Below are positions 1 through 7,148 of a DNA stretch of 14,240 bases, in pieces. The DNA is taken from NCBI GenBank assembly GCA_002417965.1, contig DIDD01000029.1, positions 10,952 to 25,191 on the forward strand, in the 5' to 3' direction. Made by a program: the position numbers and the translations under genes. The notes under the pieces were generated by a model. The model searched no databases and was not told the DNA's origin. It saw only the letters and a list, made by a program, of their open reading frames with translations. Numbering within the stretch: position 1 is the first letter of the stretch; every line of letters starts with the position of its first letter. The stretch is from Veillonellaceae bacterium UBA5809. GTDB lineage: Bacteria > Bacillota > Negativicutes > Veillonellales > Dialisteraceae.

Positions 1-764
1 CCTGCTGTCAGCCACGCTGCAAGTTCTGCTTGAATATCTTCGAGTGTCGTTTCAGGAATTTCATCCATTGACTCAATATTTTTACTCAAAACAACCCATT
101 GACTCAAATCTGTCCGATCGGCAGTGACAGCCATAAACTCTTGACTATCTTTTCCTCCCATCGCACCTCCGTCCCCAATGATCCCTCTAAATTCAAGCCC
201 AGCACGCGCAAAAATGCGTTCGTAAGCATGTTTATAGGCTTCATAAGTCTCATCAAGACTATCATAATCCGCATGAAAACTATATCCGTCTTTCATGATG
301 AACTCACGGCTTCTCATCAGCCCAAAACGGGGACGGACTTCATCTCTGTATTTATTCTGTATCTGATAAAGATTGAGCGGCAGCTGTCTATAAGAGCTGA
401 CATCCATTTTGATCAGGGAGGTGATCAGTTCTTCATGAGTGGGCCCCAGGCAGTATTCTCGTCCATGGCGGTCTTTCAGCCGGAACATTTCATCGCCGTA
501 AACTGACCAGCGTCCTGTTTCTTTCCATATTTCAGCCGGCTGGATGATAGGCATGAGAATCTCCTGGGCATCTGTCTTTCCCAGTTCTTCACGAATGATA
601 TTTTCAATTTTCCGAAGTGTTCTCCATGCCATGGGAAGATATGAATATACACCGCCCACAACTTTTCTGATCATTCCTGCCTTAAGCATGTACTGATGAC
701 TGGATACCACGGCTTCAGCCGGAATTTCGCGAAGCGTGGGACTGTATAATTTTGAAGCTAACAT
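1..764 (-). CDS. proS: Prolyl-tRNA synthetase, N-terminal part (runs off left edge)
   Basis: ProS charges tRNA-Pro with proline in the cytoplasm. The frame is open from an ATG at 762-764 to the window edge, giving about 254 N-terminal residues of a protein that is usually near 570. The N-terminus (MLASKLYSPTLRE) and GPTHEE at about residues 107-112 match bacterial ProS. Class II synthetase motif 2 lies at about residues 140-164 (YRDEVRPRFGLMRSREF then KDGYSF). The last residues, from GDGGAMGGKDSQEF onward, lead into the insertion (editing) domain of bacterial-type ProRS. A GAGGGGG ribosome site at 772-778 sits 7 nt before the ATG, which starts 19 nt after the ispG stop, so proS is probably the next gene of the same operon. 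No frameshift is seen in the visible part. The C-terminal catalytic and anticodon-binding parts lie outside the window. Confidence 0.96.
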   Translation of the reverse strand, partial: MLASKLYSPTLREIPAEAVVSSHQYMLKAGMIRKVVGGVYSYLPMAWRTLRKIENIIREELGKTDAQEILMPIIQPAEIWKETGRWSVYGDEMFRLKDRHGREYCLGPTHEELITSLIKMDVSSYRQLPLNLYQIQNKYRDEVRPRFGLMRSREFIMKDGYSFHADYDSLDETYEAYKHAYERIFARAGLEFRGIIGDGGAMGGKDSQEFMAVTADRTDLSQWVVLSKNIESMDEIPETTLEDIQAELAAWLTA

Positions 765-783
765 CCGATTTCCCCCTCTTTAA

Positions 784-1842
784 TTACTTCTCTTCCATCC
801 GGTTGATTTCTTCCATCAATGCAGAAATCAATTGTTTTTCCGGAACAGTGCGGATGATTTTCCCTTTTCGGAATACCAGTCCGCAGCCTTTCCCGCCTGC
901 AATGCCGAAATCAGCTTCTCTGGCTTCTCCAGGCCCATTGACAACACAGCCCATGACCGCTACGCGTATCGGTTTTTTCACGGTCTGAAGACGGGCTTCC
1001 ACCCTTTGTGCCAGATCAATCAGGTTGACCTGGCAGCGTCCGCAGGTAGGACACGAGATCATAACAGGACCGTAATTCCGTATACCTGCCGCAGTCAGGA
1101 TCTCTTTGCCTGCCGTAATCTCTTTCACCGGATCATCCGTTAATGATACCCGTATCGTATCACCAATTCCATCCAGCAGCAAAGCACCGATTCCAACCGA
1201 TGATTTGACGGTGCCGCGGAAAGCTGTTCCTGCTTCCGTAACCCCCAGATGAAGCGGATACTCAACTTTTTCCGCCAATATCCGGTTTGCCTTAACCATC
1301 AGGGGCACATCGGTGGATTTTAAAGAAATTACCATGTCATAAAAATGCTGTGATTCTAAAATACGTATATGTTCAAGTGCGCATTCCACCATTCCTTCAG
1401 CAGTAGGGTGTCCTCCATGTTCTTCCAGTATTTTTTCAGGAAGGGAACCTGCATTAATTCCAATTCTTATGGGAACTCCCAGAGGCTTTGCCCGGTTCAC
1501 CACCGCCATGACTTTATCCGCAGAACCAATGTTCCCGGGATTAATCCGGAGTGCATCAATTCCGCATTCCAGTGCCGTTAGAGCAAGGCGGTAATCGAAA
1601 TGAATATCGGCCACCAAAGGAAGATGAATTTTTTGTTTTAAGTTTCTCAATGATTCGGCTGCTTTTCTGTCAGGTACAGCAATTCTTACAATATCCGCCC
1701 CAGCCTGCTGAAGCCTCTCTATCTGTGCAGCAGCCTGTTCTGTGTCCACAGGACTGAATGTTGTCATGGACTGTACGGATACAGGGGCATCACCGCCGAC
1801 AGCAACCTGTCCTACATGAATCTGACGTGTTTTCCTTCTCAT
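784..1842 (-). CDS. ispG: 4-hydroxy-3-methylbut-2-enyl diphosphate synthase (IspG/GcpE)
   Basis: IspG makes HMBPP from MEcPP, the next-to-last step of the MEP isoprenoid pathway, using a 4Fe-4S cluster. With the chosen ATG the protein has 352 residues. It opens with MRRKTRQIHVG and a GGDAPVSVQSM motif typical of the family and continues into a TIM-barrel half (ADIHFDYRLAL, LRINPGNIG). The cluster ligands are visible as CPTC (Cys264, Cys267), Cys299 in MGCVVNGPGEA and Glu306. The ORF could start at GTG 1851 or ATG 1848, but these lie on top of the AGGTGA ribosome site, so ATG 1842 is preferred. The gene follows rseP almost without a gap, and dxr of the same pathway is two genes upstream. Family assignment is firm. 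Confidence 0.97.
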   Translation of the reverse strand: MRRKTRQIHVGQVAVGGDAPVSVQSMTTFSPVDTEQAAAQIERLQQAGADIVRIAVPDRKAAESLRNLKQKIHLPLVADIHFDYRLALTALECGIDALRINPGNIGSADKVMAVVNRAKPLGVPIRIGINAGSLPEKILEEHGGHPTAEGMVECALEHIRILESQHFYDMVISLKSTDVPLMVKANRILAEKVEYPLHLGVTEAGTAFRGTVKSSVGIGALLLDGIGDTIRVSLTDDPVKEITAGKEILTAAGIRNYGPVMISCPTCGRCQVNLIDLAQRVEARLQTVKKPIRVAVMGCVVNGPGEAREADFGIAGGKGCGLVFRKGKIIRTVPEKQLISALMEEINRMEEK

Positions 1843-1847
1843 GAGCA

Positions 1848-1853
1848 TCACCT
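1848..1853 (-). promoter_or_regulatory. Ribosome binding site that decides the ispG start
   Basis: On the minus strand this reads AGGTGA, 5 nt before ATG 1842. It overlaps the rseP stop codon and the two upstream in-frame start candidates of ispG (GTG 1851, ATG 1848). Those candidates cannot use it, so it argues for the shorter protein. Confidence 0.6.
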
Positions 1854-2876
1854 GAAAAATGATGAAATATCTTTCATCGTAGCAAATAAAAACAGACCGA
1901 CCAGGATGGAAAGACCGGCCACCTGAAGATAGTAAAGCATTTTTTCAGGCATGCGTCTCCCAGATACTGTTTCAGCCAAAATTGTAAAAAAGAGTCCTCC
2001 GTCAAGCAAAGGAATCGGAAGAAAATTTAAAAAGCCAAGATTGAGGCTTAAGACGGCAATGAATAAAAAGAACTGCAGGAGGCCAACTCCTGCCACATCA
2101 CCGGCCAGACGGGCAACTCCAAGAGGCCCTGCTACATCTGCAGAGGCATTGCCGGTGACTGCATAGTAAATTCCCTCACCCATCATGCGGATAATATACA
2201 GGCACCGTTCGCCTGCCATAGACGCCGCCTGCATAATAGAAACAGGTTCTGCCTCCAGGTAAGGCGTAATGCCGATGACGGCATGTCCTCTTCCGTCATC
2301 TTTGGGAATAACTTCCAGCGGCATGACTTTTCCGTCTCTCTCAATACGGACAGGGACAATTCGGCTTGCCTGGTCTGTCAAGCGGCCTTGTATATCTGTC
2401 CAGGCATTCACAGGTTCCCCTCTGATTTCTAAAATTCTGTCAGAGGGTTTTATACCTGCCAGAGATGCCGCCGACCCGTCAAGAACCGATCCTACCACAG
2501 GCTGATTGGGAAATGACTGTATACCTACGATAAGAAAAGCTCCCCAGAAAATCAAAAAGGCCAGTATGATATTCATCAGGGATCCCGCAGAAATGACCAA
2601 AAGCCTGGCCCAGGCCGGTTTTGATGAAAAACTGCGCGGGTCTGTGCCGGGATCTCCCGGATCCATGCCTGCTATTTTATTGAATCCTCCTAATGGAATC
2701 ATACGGAGTGAGTATTTGGTTTCCCCTATTGTACGGGAGTATAGAACCGGACCAAATCCCACTGCAAATTCTTCTACCCGCATCCCTGTCAGCTTTGCCG
2801 TCACATAATGTCCGCCTTCATGAACTAAAATAATGACCGCAAATACAATGACCGGCGCCGCAATGGTCATAATCAT
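1848..2876 (-). CDS. rseP: Site-2 membrane metalloprotease RseP/RasP family
   Basis: This is an intramembrane zinc protease of the S2P family, which cleaves transmembrane substrates such as anti-sigma factors and leftover signal peptides. The 342-residue protein has the zinc motif HEGGH at residues 19-23 in the first membrane helix. It has a second helix near residues 92-115, a single PDZ domain at about 120-195 (GSVLDGSAASLAGIKPSDRI) and the third zinc ligand in the LPIPLLDGG motif (Asp292). A final helix follows at about 316-335. One PDZ domain is usual in Firmicutes, against two in E. coli RseP. The ATG at 2876 overlaps the dxr stop as ATGA and has GGGGAT a few bases upstream, so the genes are probably translationally coupled. 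The substrate cannot be told from sequence. Confidence 0.95.
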   Translation of the reverse strand: MIMTIAAPVIVFAVIILVHEGGHYVTAKLTGMRVEEFAVGFGPVLYSRTIGETKYSLRMIPLGGFNKIAGMDPGDPGTDPRSFSSKPAWARLLVISAGSLMNIILAFLIFWGAFLIVGIQSFPNQPVVGSVLDGSAASLAGIKPSDRILEIRGEPVNAWTDIQGRLTDQASRIVPVRIERDGKVMPLEVIPKDDGRGHAVIGITPYLEAEPVSIMQAASMAGERCLYIIRMMGEGIYYAVTGNASADVAGPLGVARLAGDVAGVGLLQFFLFIAVLSLNLGFLNFLPIPLLDGGLFFTILAETVSGRRMPEKMLYYLQVAGLSILVGLFLFATMKDISSFFR

Positions 2877-4033
2877 AAATGTATCCCCGCTATATATTTT
2901 TCTGCTGCCCGCCGGGCTCTTTTGTCACCGTCCATAATATCATCCACGGAACGGACCGGTTTTGTGTCCCAATGCTCCAATACAGATTCTACCGTATTAA
3001 AAATCATGGGAAAATTAATTTTTCCTTCAAGAAATGCATGAACAGCCTGCTCATTGGCTGCATTATAGGCCGTTGTTGCATCGCCTCCGGCCTGTCCTGC
3101 CTGATAGGCCATCGGAATGGACCGAAAAACTGCTGTATCCGGTTCTTCCAAAATAATGGAGGAAAGCTTACTCCAATCGACAAAGGTCCGGGAAGGTGTC
3201 GGCATCCTGTCCGGATATGTCAGCGCCAGCTGAATGGGAATCCTCATGTCCGGATTTCCGATCTGCGCCATAACCGCCCCATCTTCATATTCTACCATAG
3301 AATGAATCAAACTTTGAGGCTGGACCAGCACTTCGATTTTCTCATAAGGAACATTAAAAAGCCAGTGGGCTTCCATAATTTCCAATCCTTTATTAAACAT
3401 GGTGGCTGAATCCATGGTGACTTTCCTGCCCATATTCCATGTAGGATGATGGAAGCACTGTTCCGGAGCGATATCTGACAGTTTTTCCTCTGACCATCCC
3501 CTGAAAGGCCCCCCTGAAGCTGTCAGAATTAATTTTCTTACCGCTTTGCGGTCCTGCCCCTGCAGACATTGAAAAATGGCGCTGTGTTCACTGTCTACTG
3601 GGAATAAATCAATTCCTGTGCCTCGTGATTTCTTCATCACCAGTTCTCCGCCGGAAACCAGACTTTCTTTGTTGGCCAGAGCTACCTTTTTACCGCTTTC
3701 CAAAGCTGCCAGCGTAGGACGCAGTCCGTCAATGCCTGTCACCGCTACCAGCACAATATCAGCAGCGCTTTCACGGACCGCTTCATCCATACTGTCAGCG
3801 CCGCAGAACACACGGATGGATCCATGCAGTCTGCAGTCCCATTTTTTACCCGCGTCACTGTCCGAAACAGCAACGGCATCCGGCTGGAATTCTTCCGCCT
3901 GCCGCTCCAGGAGATCCGTGTCACTGCGCACAGCTAAAAGAGAAACATGGAAGTGATCCTTATGCATGCGGATCACTTCCAATGCCTGTCGTCCAATTGA
4001 ACCTGTACTTCCCAAAATTGCTATATTTTTCAT
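2873..4033 (-). CDS. dxr: 1-deoxy-D-xylulose 5-phosphate reductoisomerase
   Basis: Dxr converts DXP to MEP with NADPH, the committed step of the MEP isoprenoid pathway. The 386-residue length is normal. The N-terminal Rossmann motif is GSTGSIGRQAL (residues 8-18). Next come ALANKESLVSGG (118-129) and the metal-binding DSEHS with Asp147 and Glu149. The ASGGPFR stretch follows (Ser173), then HPTWNMG and TMFNKGLE carrying Asn214, Lys215 and Glu218. All expected catalytic residues are present. The start ATG overlaps the cdsA stop as ATGA. Dxr and IspG in one operon with UppS places precursor supply beside its use for the lipid carrier. Confidence 0.97.
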   Translation of the reverse strand: MKNIAILGSTGSIGRQALEVIRMHKDHFHVSLLAVRSDTDLLERQAEEFQPDAVAVSDSDAGKKWDCRLHGSIRVFCGADSMDEAVRESAADIVLVAVTGIDGLRPTLAALESGKKVALANKESLVSGGELVMKKSRGTGIDLFPVDSEHSAIFQCLQGQDRKAVRKLILTASGGPFRGWSEEKLSDIAPEQCFHHPTWNMGRKVTMDSATMFNKGLEIMEAHWLFNVPYEKIEVLVQPQSLIHSMVEYEDGAVMAQIGNPDMRIPIQLALTYPDRMPTPSRTFVDWSKLSSIILEEPDTAVFRSIPMAYQAGQAGGDATTAYNAANEQAVHAFLEGKINFPMIFNTVESVLEHWDTKPVRSVDDIMDGDKRARRAAEKYIAGIHL

Positions 4034-4839
4034 AACTGCCCCGCTGTGATTAAAAATATTACGGTCACCGGAGCCGCGAACAGGAGACTGTCAAAACGGT
4101 CTAAAATGCCTCCGTGCCCCGGGAGAATCGTGCCTGAATCCTTAATTTTGCATTTTCTTTTTAAAAACGATTCAAAAAGATCCCCGGCCGGAGCAGCCGC
4201 TGCAATGATCATCCCCAGCACACCGCCCCAAAATACGGGGAAATGAAAAATCCATGCATAGACCGCCCCCACCAGTACAGTGCCTATGATGCCGCCTGCC
4301 AGACCTTCTATTGTTTTAAACGGGCTGATAGTCGGCGCCAAAGGCCTGTGTCCTATCATATGCCCGATAAGATAGGCAAAAGTATCACTGGCCCAAGTGC
4401 CCAAAAGAACGAACCAGATAAAGAACAGGCCCGGCTCAATGGAAAGCGTGTCGATTCCACGGAAAAATTCTCCATGCCGGAGAAGTGCAAAGGAAGCCAT
4501 ACCGCTTCCTATATAAAAAATCCCCATCATTTCAATACATGTATCGAAAATAGGCCTTTCCTTTTGGGCAATAAAACGGGACAGACAGACCACCAGCGTA
4601 AAAAGTTCTGCTGCCAGGAAAAAAACTGGTGATAAAGCTGACGCAACGAGCACCGCAATCATAAAAGCAGGAAAAAAAGAAGAAATTTCAATCCCCTTTT
4701 TCCCCATCATTCTCGCATATTCAAACCATGCAGTCCATGCAATAGCCAGAACTGCTGCTGACAGAACCCATCCCCCTGCCATAACAATGAAGAACGCCGC
4801 TGCAATGCCTACAACGGCTGTACCGATTCTCTTGATCAA
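4030..4839 (-). CDS. cdsA: Phosphatidate cytidylyltransferase (CDP-diacylglycerol synthase)
   Basis: CdsA joins CTP and phosphatidic acid to form CDP-diacylglycerol, the precursor of the main phospholipids, in the inner membrane. With a TTG start at 4839 it has 269 residues (MIKRIGTAVVGIAAAFF) and many hydrophobic helices. The family signature is at the C-terminal end: GDLFESFLKRK (from about residue 219), then KDSG, then LPGHGGILDR (239-248). The middle motif DTFAYLIG...SPFKTIEG is also present. The ORF can be extended to an ATG at 4902, but that would overlap uppS by 62 nt and add a polar stretch unlike the family. TTG 4839 lies 1 nt beyond the uppS stop and has GGAAGGA 7 nt upstream. The family is certain, the start likely. 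Confidence 0.94.
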   Translation of the reverse strand: MIKRIGTAVVGIAAAFFIVMAGGWVLSAAVLAIAWTAWFEYARMMGKKGIEISSFFPAFMIAVLVASALSPVFFLAAELFTLVVCLSRFIAQKERPIFDTCIEMMGIFYIGSGMASFALLRHGEFFRGIDTLSIEPGLFFIWFVLLGTWASDTFAYLIGHMIGHRPLAPTISPFKTIEGLAGGIIGTVLVGAVYAWIFHFPVFWGGVLGMIIAAAAPAGDLFESFLKRKCKIKDSGTILPGHGGILDRFDSLLFAAPVTVIFLITAGQL

Positions 4840-4840
4840 C

Positions 4841-5563
4841 TTAAATTCCTTCCTGCAGTCCGCCGAACCGTCTGTCTCTTTTCTGAAATTCCTGTACCGC
4901 ACGAATCAGCTCACTGCGGTCAAAATCAGGCCAAAGAACCGGCGTGAAATAAAGTTCTGCATAGGAAATCTGCCACAACATAAAGTTGGAAAGCCTTTGT
5001 TCTCCTCCTGTCCTGATAAGAAGATCCACATCCCGGGAGGCCGGCGGAAAAAGTGAATTTTGAAGAATCTCTTCGGAAATCTGATCCGGCTCAAGTTCTC
5101 CCGCTTTCACTTTTTCTGCCAGCAGACGGCATCCTCTGACCAGTTCATCCCTGCTTCCGTAATTAATGGCAATGTTGAAACGGATTTTGGTATTTCCTGC
5201 TGTTTCCCGTTCGCATTTTTCCATTTTGTCCTGAAGTCCTGAAGAAAGCATATTCCGTTCTCCGATAATATGCATCTGGACACCTTCCTGTTTCATTTCT
5301 TCCAGGCTTCCTATCAGATATTCTCCAAAAAGCTCCATCAGAAACTGAACTTCAGCAGAAGGCCTTTTCCAGTTCTCCGTGGAAAAAGCATACATGGTCA
5401 GAATACGGATCCCCATGTCAGAAGCTGCCCTGACAATTTTCTTCACATTTTCAGCTCCCGCCTGATGGCCAAAGCTGCGGGATTTTCCTTTTTCTTCAGC
5501 CCAGCGTCCGTTGCCGTCTAAAATCACAGCCACATGAAATGGAACTGATCCTTTTTCATCCAA
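4841..5563 (-). CDS. uppS: Undecaprenyl diphosphate synthase (cis-prenyltransferase)
   Basis: UppS condenses isopentenyl diphosphate units onto farnesyl diphosphate to give the C55 lipid carrier used for peptidoglycan and surface polysaccharides. With the proposed TTG start the protein has 240 residues. It shows HVAVILDGNGRWA with catalytic Asp16, then MYAFSTENWKRP, then RTGGEQRLSNFMLWQ at about 184-198, and finally AELYFTPVLWPDFD. The longer ORF begins at ATG 5581, but no Shine-Dalgarno precedes it. TTG 5563 has GGAAGGAG 7 nt upstream and yields MDEKGSVPFHVAV, a more usual N-terminus. With that start it overlaps the small upstream ORF by 8 nt. The product is certain; the start is moderately sure. 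Confidence 0.95.
   Translation of the reverse strand: MDEKGSVPFHVAVILDGNGRWAEEKGKSRSFGHQAGAENVKKIVRAASDMGIRILTMYAFSTENWKRPSAEVQFLMELFGEYLIGSLEEMKQEGVQMHIIGERNMLSSGLQDKMEKCERETAGNTKIRFNIAINYGSRDELVRGCRLLAEKVKAGELEPDQISEEILQNSLFPPASRDVDLLIRTGGEQRLSNFMLWQISYAELYFTPVLWPDFDRSELIRAVQEFQKRDRRFGGLQEGI
4847..4853 (-). promoter_or_regulatory. Ribosome binding site for the TTG start of cdsA
   Basis: The minus strand reads GGAAGGA, exactly 7 nt before TTG 4839, inside the last codons of uppS. No comparable site precedes the alternative ATG at 4902. The same motif at the same spacing serves the proposed TTG start of uppS. Confidence 0.65.
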
Positions 5564-5801
5564 TCTGATACTCCTTCCCATAAAGAGACAATACCGCTTT
5601 GTTCACATCTTCACTGTAAACCATCTGAGGCATAGCTGCAGATCGGGATCCTAAACGGACTATACGGATATGTTCCTCCGAAAGAAAATATCGACGGCTG
5701 CGCCCCCGTGTTTCCCATAGCGGCTGCCTTTCTTTTATACGTTCCAGTTCTTCTTTATTCACACACACAGGAAAACAGGAATCTTCCGATGATGCTTCCA
5801 T
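5556..5801 (-). CDS. Small protein of unknown function between frr and uppS
   Basis: I do not recognise this 81-residue protein. It starts with ATG 5801, whose last base region overlaps the frr stop (TGATG, one shared base), and ends 8 nt inside uppS, so it fills the gap between two core genes exactly. That layout argues that it is translated, probably by termination-reinitiation, since no good Shine-Dalgarno precedes the ATG. The sequence is soluble-looking and charged. It has an acidic N-terminus with two cysteines (Cys9, Cys13), a basic patch (WETRGRSRRYFLSEEH) and a stretch HIRIVRLGSRSAAMPQMVYS. No signal peptide, membrane helix or catalytic motif is visible. Function cannot be given; a regulator or nucleic-acid binder would be a guess. 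Confidence 0.65.
   Translation of the reverse strand: MEASSEDSCFPVCVNKEELERIKERQPLWETRGRSRRYFLSEEHIRIVRLGSRSAAMPQMVYSEDVNKAVLSLYGKEYQIG
5571..5578 (-). promoter_or_regulatory. Ribosome binding site for the TTG start of uppS
   Basis: GGAAGGAG on the minus strand lies 7 nt before TTG 5563 and directly after ATG 5581, so it can serve only the TTG. The region before ATG 5581 (AAAGCGGTATTGTCTCTTT) has no ribosome-binding match. Confidence 0.6.
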
Positions 5802-6358
5802 CAGACCGACATCACTTCTTTAATTTTATTTTCTGTCAATTTGTCCAGTCCTTCGATTTTGCGGTCTGTCAGCTTTTGTATCCGTTCCACGGTCTCTTCT
5901 ATAACATCTTTGGATACTTCACTCTTTTTTTCTTCTTTTTTCATAAAAACATTGCCGTCCCGCCGTATATTCCGTACAGCCACTTTGGCTTCTTCTGCTT
6001 TTTTATTAACGATCTTTACCAGTTCTTTTCTGCGTTCTTCTGTCAGCTGCGGAATAGCCATACGGATCAGATTGCCGTCATTCATAGGAACCAGTCCTAA
6101 ATCCGACTGGAGAATGGCCTTCTCGATTTCTTTCAGAAGACTTTTGTCCCACGGCTGTACAACGAGCATTCTGGCTTCAGGCACAGATACAGAGGATACC
6201 TGTGTAACAGGTGTCATGGTCCCATAGTACTCAACACGGATGCTGTCCAGCAGGCTGGCATTGGCCTGGCCTGTTCTGATAGAAGCGAATTCAGACCGCA
6301 GTGCTTCTATTGATTTTTCCATTCTTTCATCCAATTCATGGATCTCATTTTCATACAT
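5801..6358 (-). CDS. frr: Ribosome recycling factor
   Basis: RRF works with EF-G to split post-termination ribosomes. The 185-residue length is exactly that of the family. Typical segments are visible: IRTGQANASLLD near residues 27-38, VEYYGTMTPV, SVPEARMLVVQPWDKSLL, SDLGLVPMNDGNLIRM, PQLTEERRKELVK and VAVRNIRRDGN. The long C-terminal helix ends in KIKEVMSV. In the first segment the usual IRTGRANP reads IRTGQANA, a change at a normally conserved arginine; the rest looks intact. ATG 6358 follows the pyrH stop by 2 nt and has GAGGGG 8 nt upstream. Confidence 0.97.
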   Translation of the reverse strand: MYENEIHELDERMEKSIEALRSEFASIRTGQANASLLDSIRVEYYGTMTPVTQVSSVSVPEARMLVVQPWDKSLLKEIEKAILQSDLGLVPMNDGNLIRMAIPQLTEERRKELVKIVNKKAEEAKVAVRNIRRDGNVFMKKEEKKSEVSKDVIEETVERIQKLTDRKIEGLDKLTENKIKEVMSV

Positions 6359-6360
6359 TT

Positions 6361-7083
6361 TTATTTCCCCTCAATCAATGTACCCAGGGTCTCGCCCATA
6401 CATGCTTTCTCTATATTTCCGCAGGTGTCAATATTAAATACTACAATAGGAATATGATTGTTCATACATAATGTAATCGCCGTATTGTCCATGACCGCCA
6501 GTTCTTTCCGCAGGACATCGCCATAGGTCAGGTGTGTAAACATTTTGGCATCCGGATGATATTTCGGGTCTGAATCATAAACTCCATCTGTCATTTTTTT
6601 TGCCATGAGCATGACATCCGCCTCAATTTCAGCCGACCGGAGAGCTGCGGTTGTATCTGTTGTAAAATAAGGATTGCCTGTCCCTGCCGCAAAAATAACA
6701 ACACGTCCCTTTTCAAGATGACGGATTGCTCTTCTCCGTATATAGGGTTCTGCAATCTGACGCATTTCAATCGCGGTCTGAACACGGGTATCCACGCCGT
6801 TCTTTTCCAGTCCATCCTGCAGTGCCAGTGAATTAATGACGGTAGCCAGCATACCCATATAATCGGCTGAAGCACGGTCCATGCCGCCGGCACTTCCCTT
6901 CAGCCCTCTCCATATATTCCCCCCGCCTACAACAACGCCTACCTGTATGCCCTGTCCTGTCACACTTTTGATTTCCTTGCACAGCCTGTCCACTACGGTT
7001 GGATCTATGCCGAATCCCTGGTCATTGGCCAATGCTTCTCCGCTGAGTTTCAGCATGACTCTTTTGTATTTTTTATTCTCCAT
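6361..7083 (-). CDS. pyrH: UMP kinase
   Basis: PyrH phosphorylates UMP to UDP with ATP, feeding pyrimidine nucleotide and UDP-sugar synthesis. It is the hexameric bacterial enzyme of the amino-acid kinase fold. The 240-residue protein shows the phosphate-binding KLSGEAL (12-18) and GGGNIWRG (53-60), then MDRASADYMGMLATVINSLAL. The nucleotide-binding AAGTGNPYFTTDTTAAL and KKMTDGVYDSDP follow. Length and motifs are normal. A GGAGGA ribosome site sits 6 nt before the ATG. The gene is separated from tsf by a strong hairpin, so its level may depend on readthrough from the rpsB promoter. Confidence 0.97.
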   Translation of the reverse strand: MENKKYKRVMLKLSGEALANDQGFGIDPTVVDRLCKEIKSVTGQGIQVGVVVGGGNIWRGLKGSAGGMDRASADYMGMLATVINSLALQDGLEKNGVDTRVQTAIEMRQIAEPYIRRRAIRHLEKGRVVIFAAGTGNPYFTTDTTAALRSAEIEADVMLMAKKMTDGVYDSDPKYHPDAKMFTHLTYGDVLRKELAVMDNTAITLCMNNHIPIVVFNIDTCGNIEKACMGETLGTLIEGK

Positions 7084-7100
7084 GTCTGTCCTCCGTTTAC

Positions 7101-7135
7101 AAAATGAGAGAACACAATACGTGTTCTCTCATTTT
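7101..7135 (-). terminator. Perfect 15-bp hairpin between tsf and pyrH (terminator or attenuator)
   Basis: The arms at 7101-7115 and 7121-7135 are exact inverted repeats, with a 5-nt loop. The arm pattern is AAAATGAGAGAACAC on both strands. On the minus strand the stem ends in ATTTT followed by G, giving a short U-run. The hairpin begins 13 nt after the tsf stop and ends shortly before the pyrH ribosome site. It could reduce readthrough from rpsB-tsf into pyrH and the genes beyond, or mark an RNA processing site. The A-run on one arm and T-run on the other make it symmetrical. Because the U-run is short and pyrH has no clear promoter of its own here, partial termination is more likely than a full stop. 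Confidence 0.55.
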
Positions 7136-7148
7136 ACCCTTCAGTCAC

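Noticed and set aside
61..300. Possible AT-rich, foreign-looking patch in proS
   Set aside because: Hand counts per 60-base row vary between about 35 and 52 percent GC with no sharp edge, and the reading frame is normal; no case for recombination.
99..506. 135-residue plus-strand ORF near the left edge
   Set aside because: The opposite strand encodes ProS with class II motif 2 at exactly this place, so this frame is a shadow.
2879..3409. 176-residue plus-strand ORF opposite dxr
   Set aside because: It lies wholly antisense to a gene with all catalytic motifs intact, has a low-complexity Cys/His/Arg-rich look and no ribosome site that stands out; a shadow ORF.
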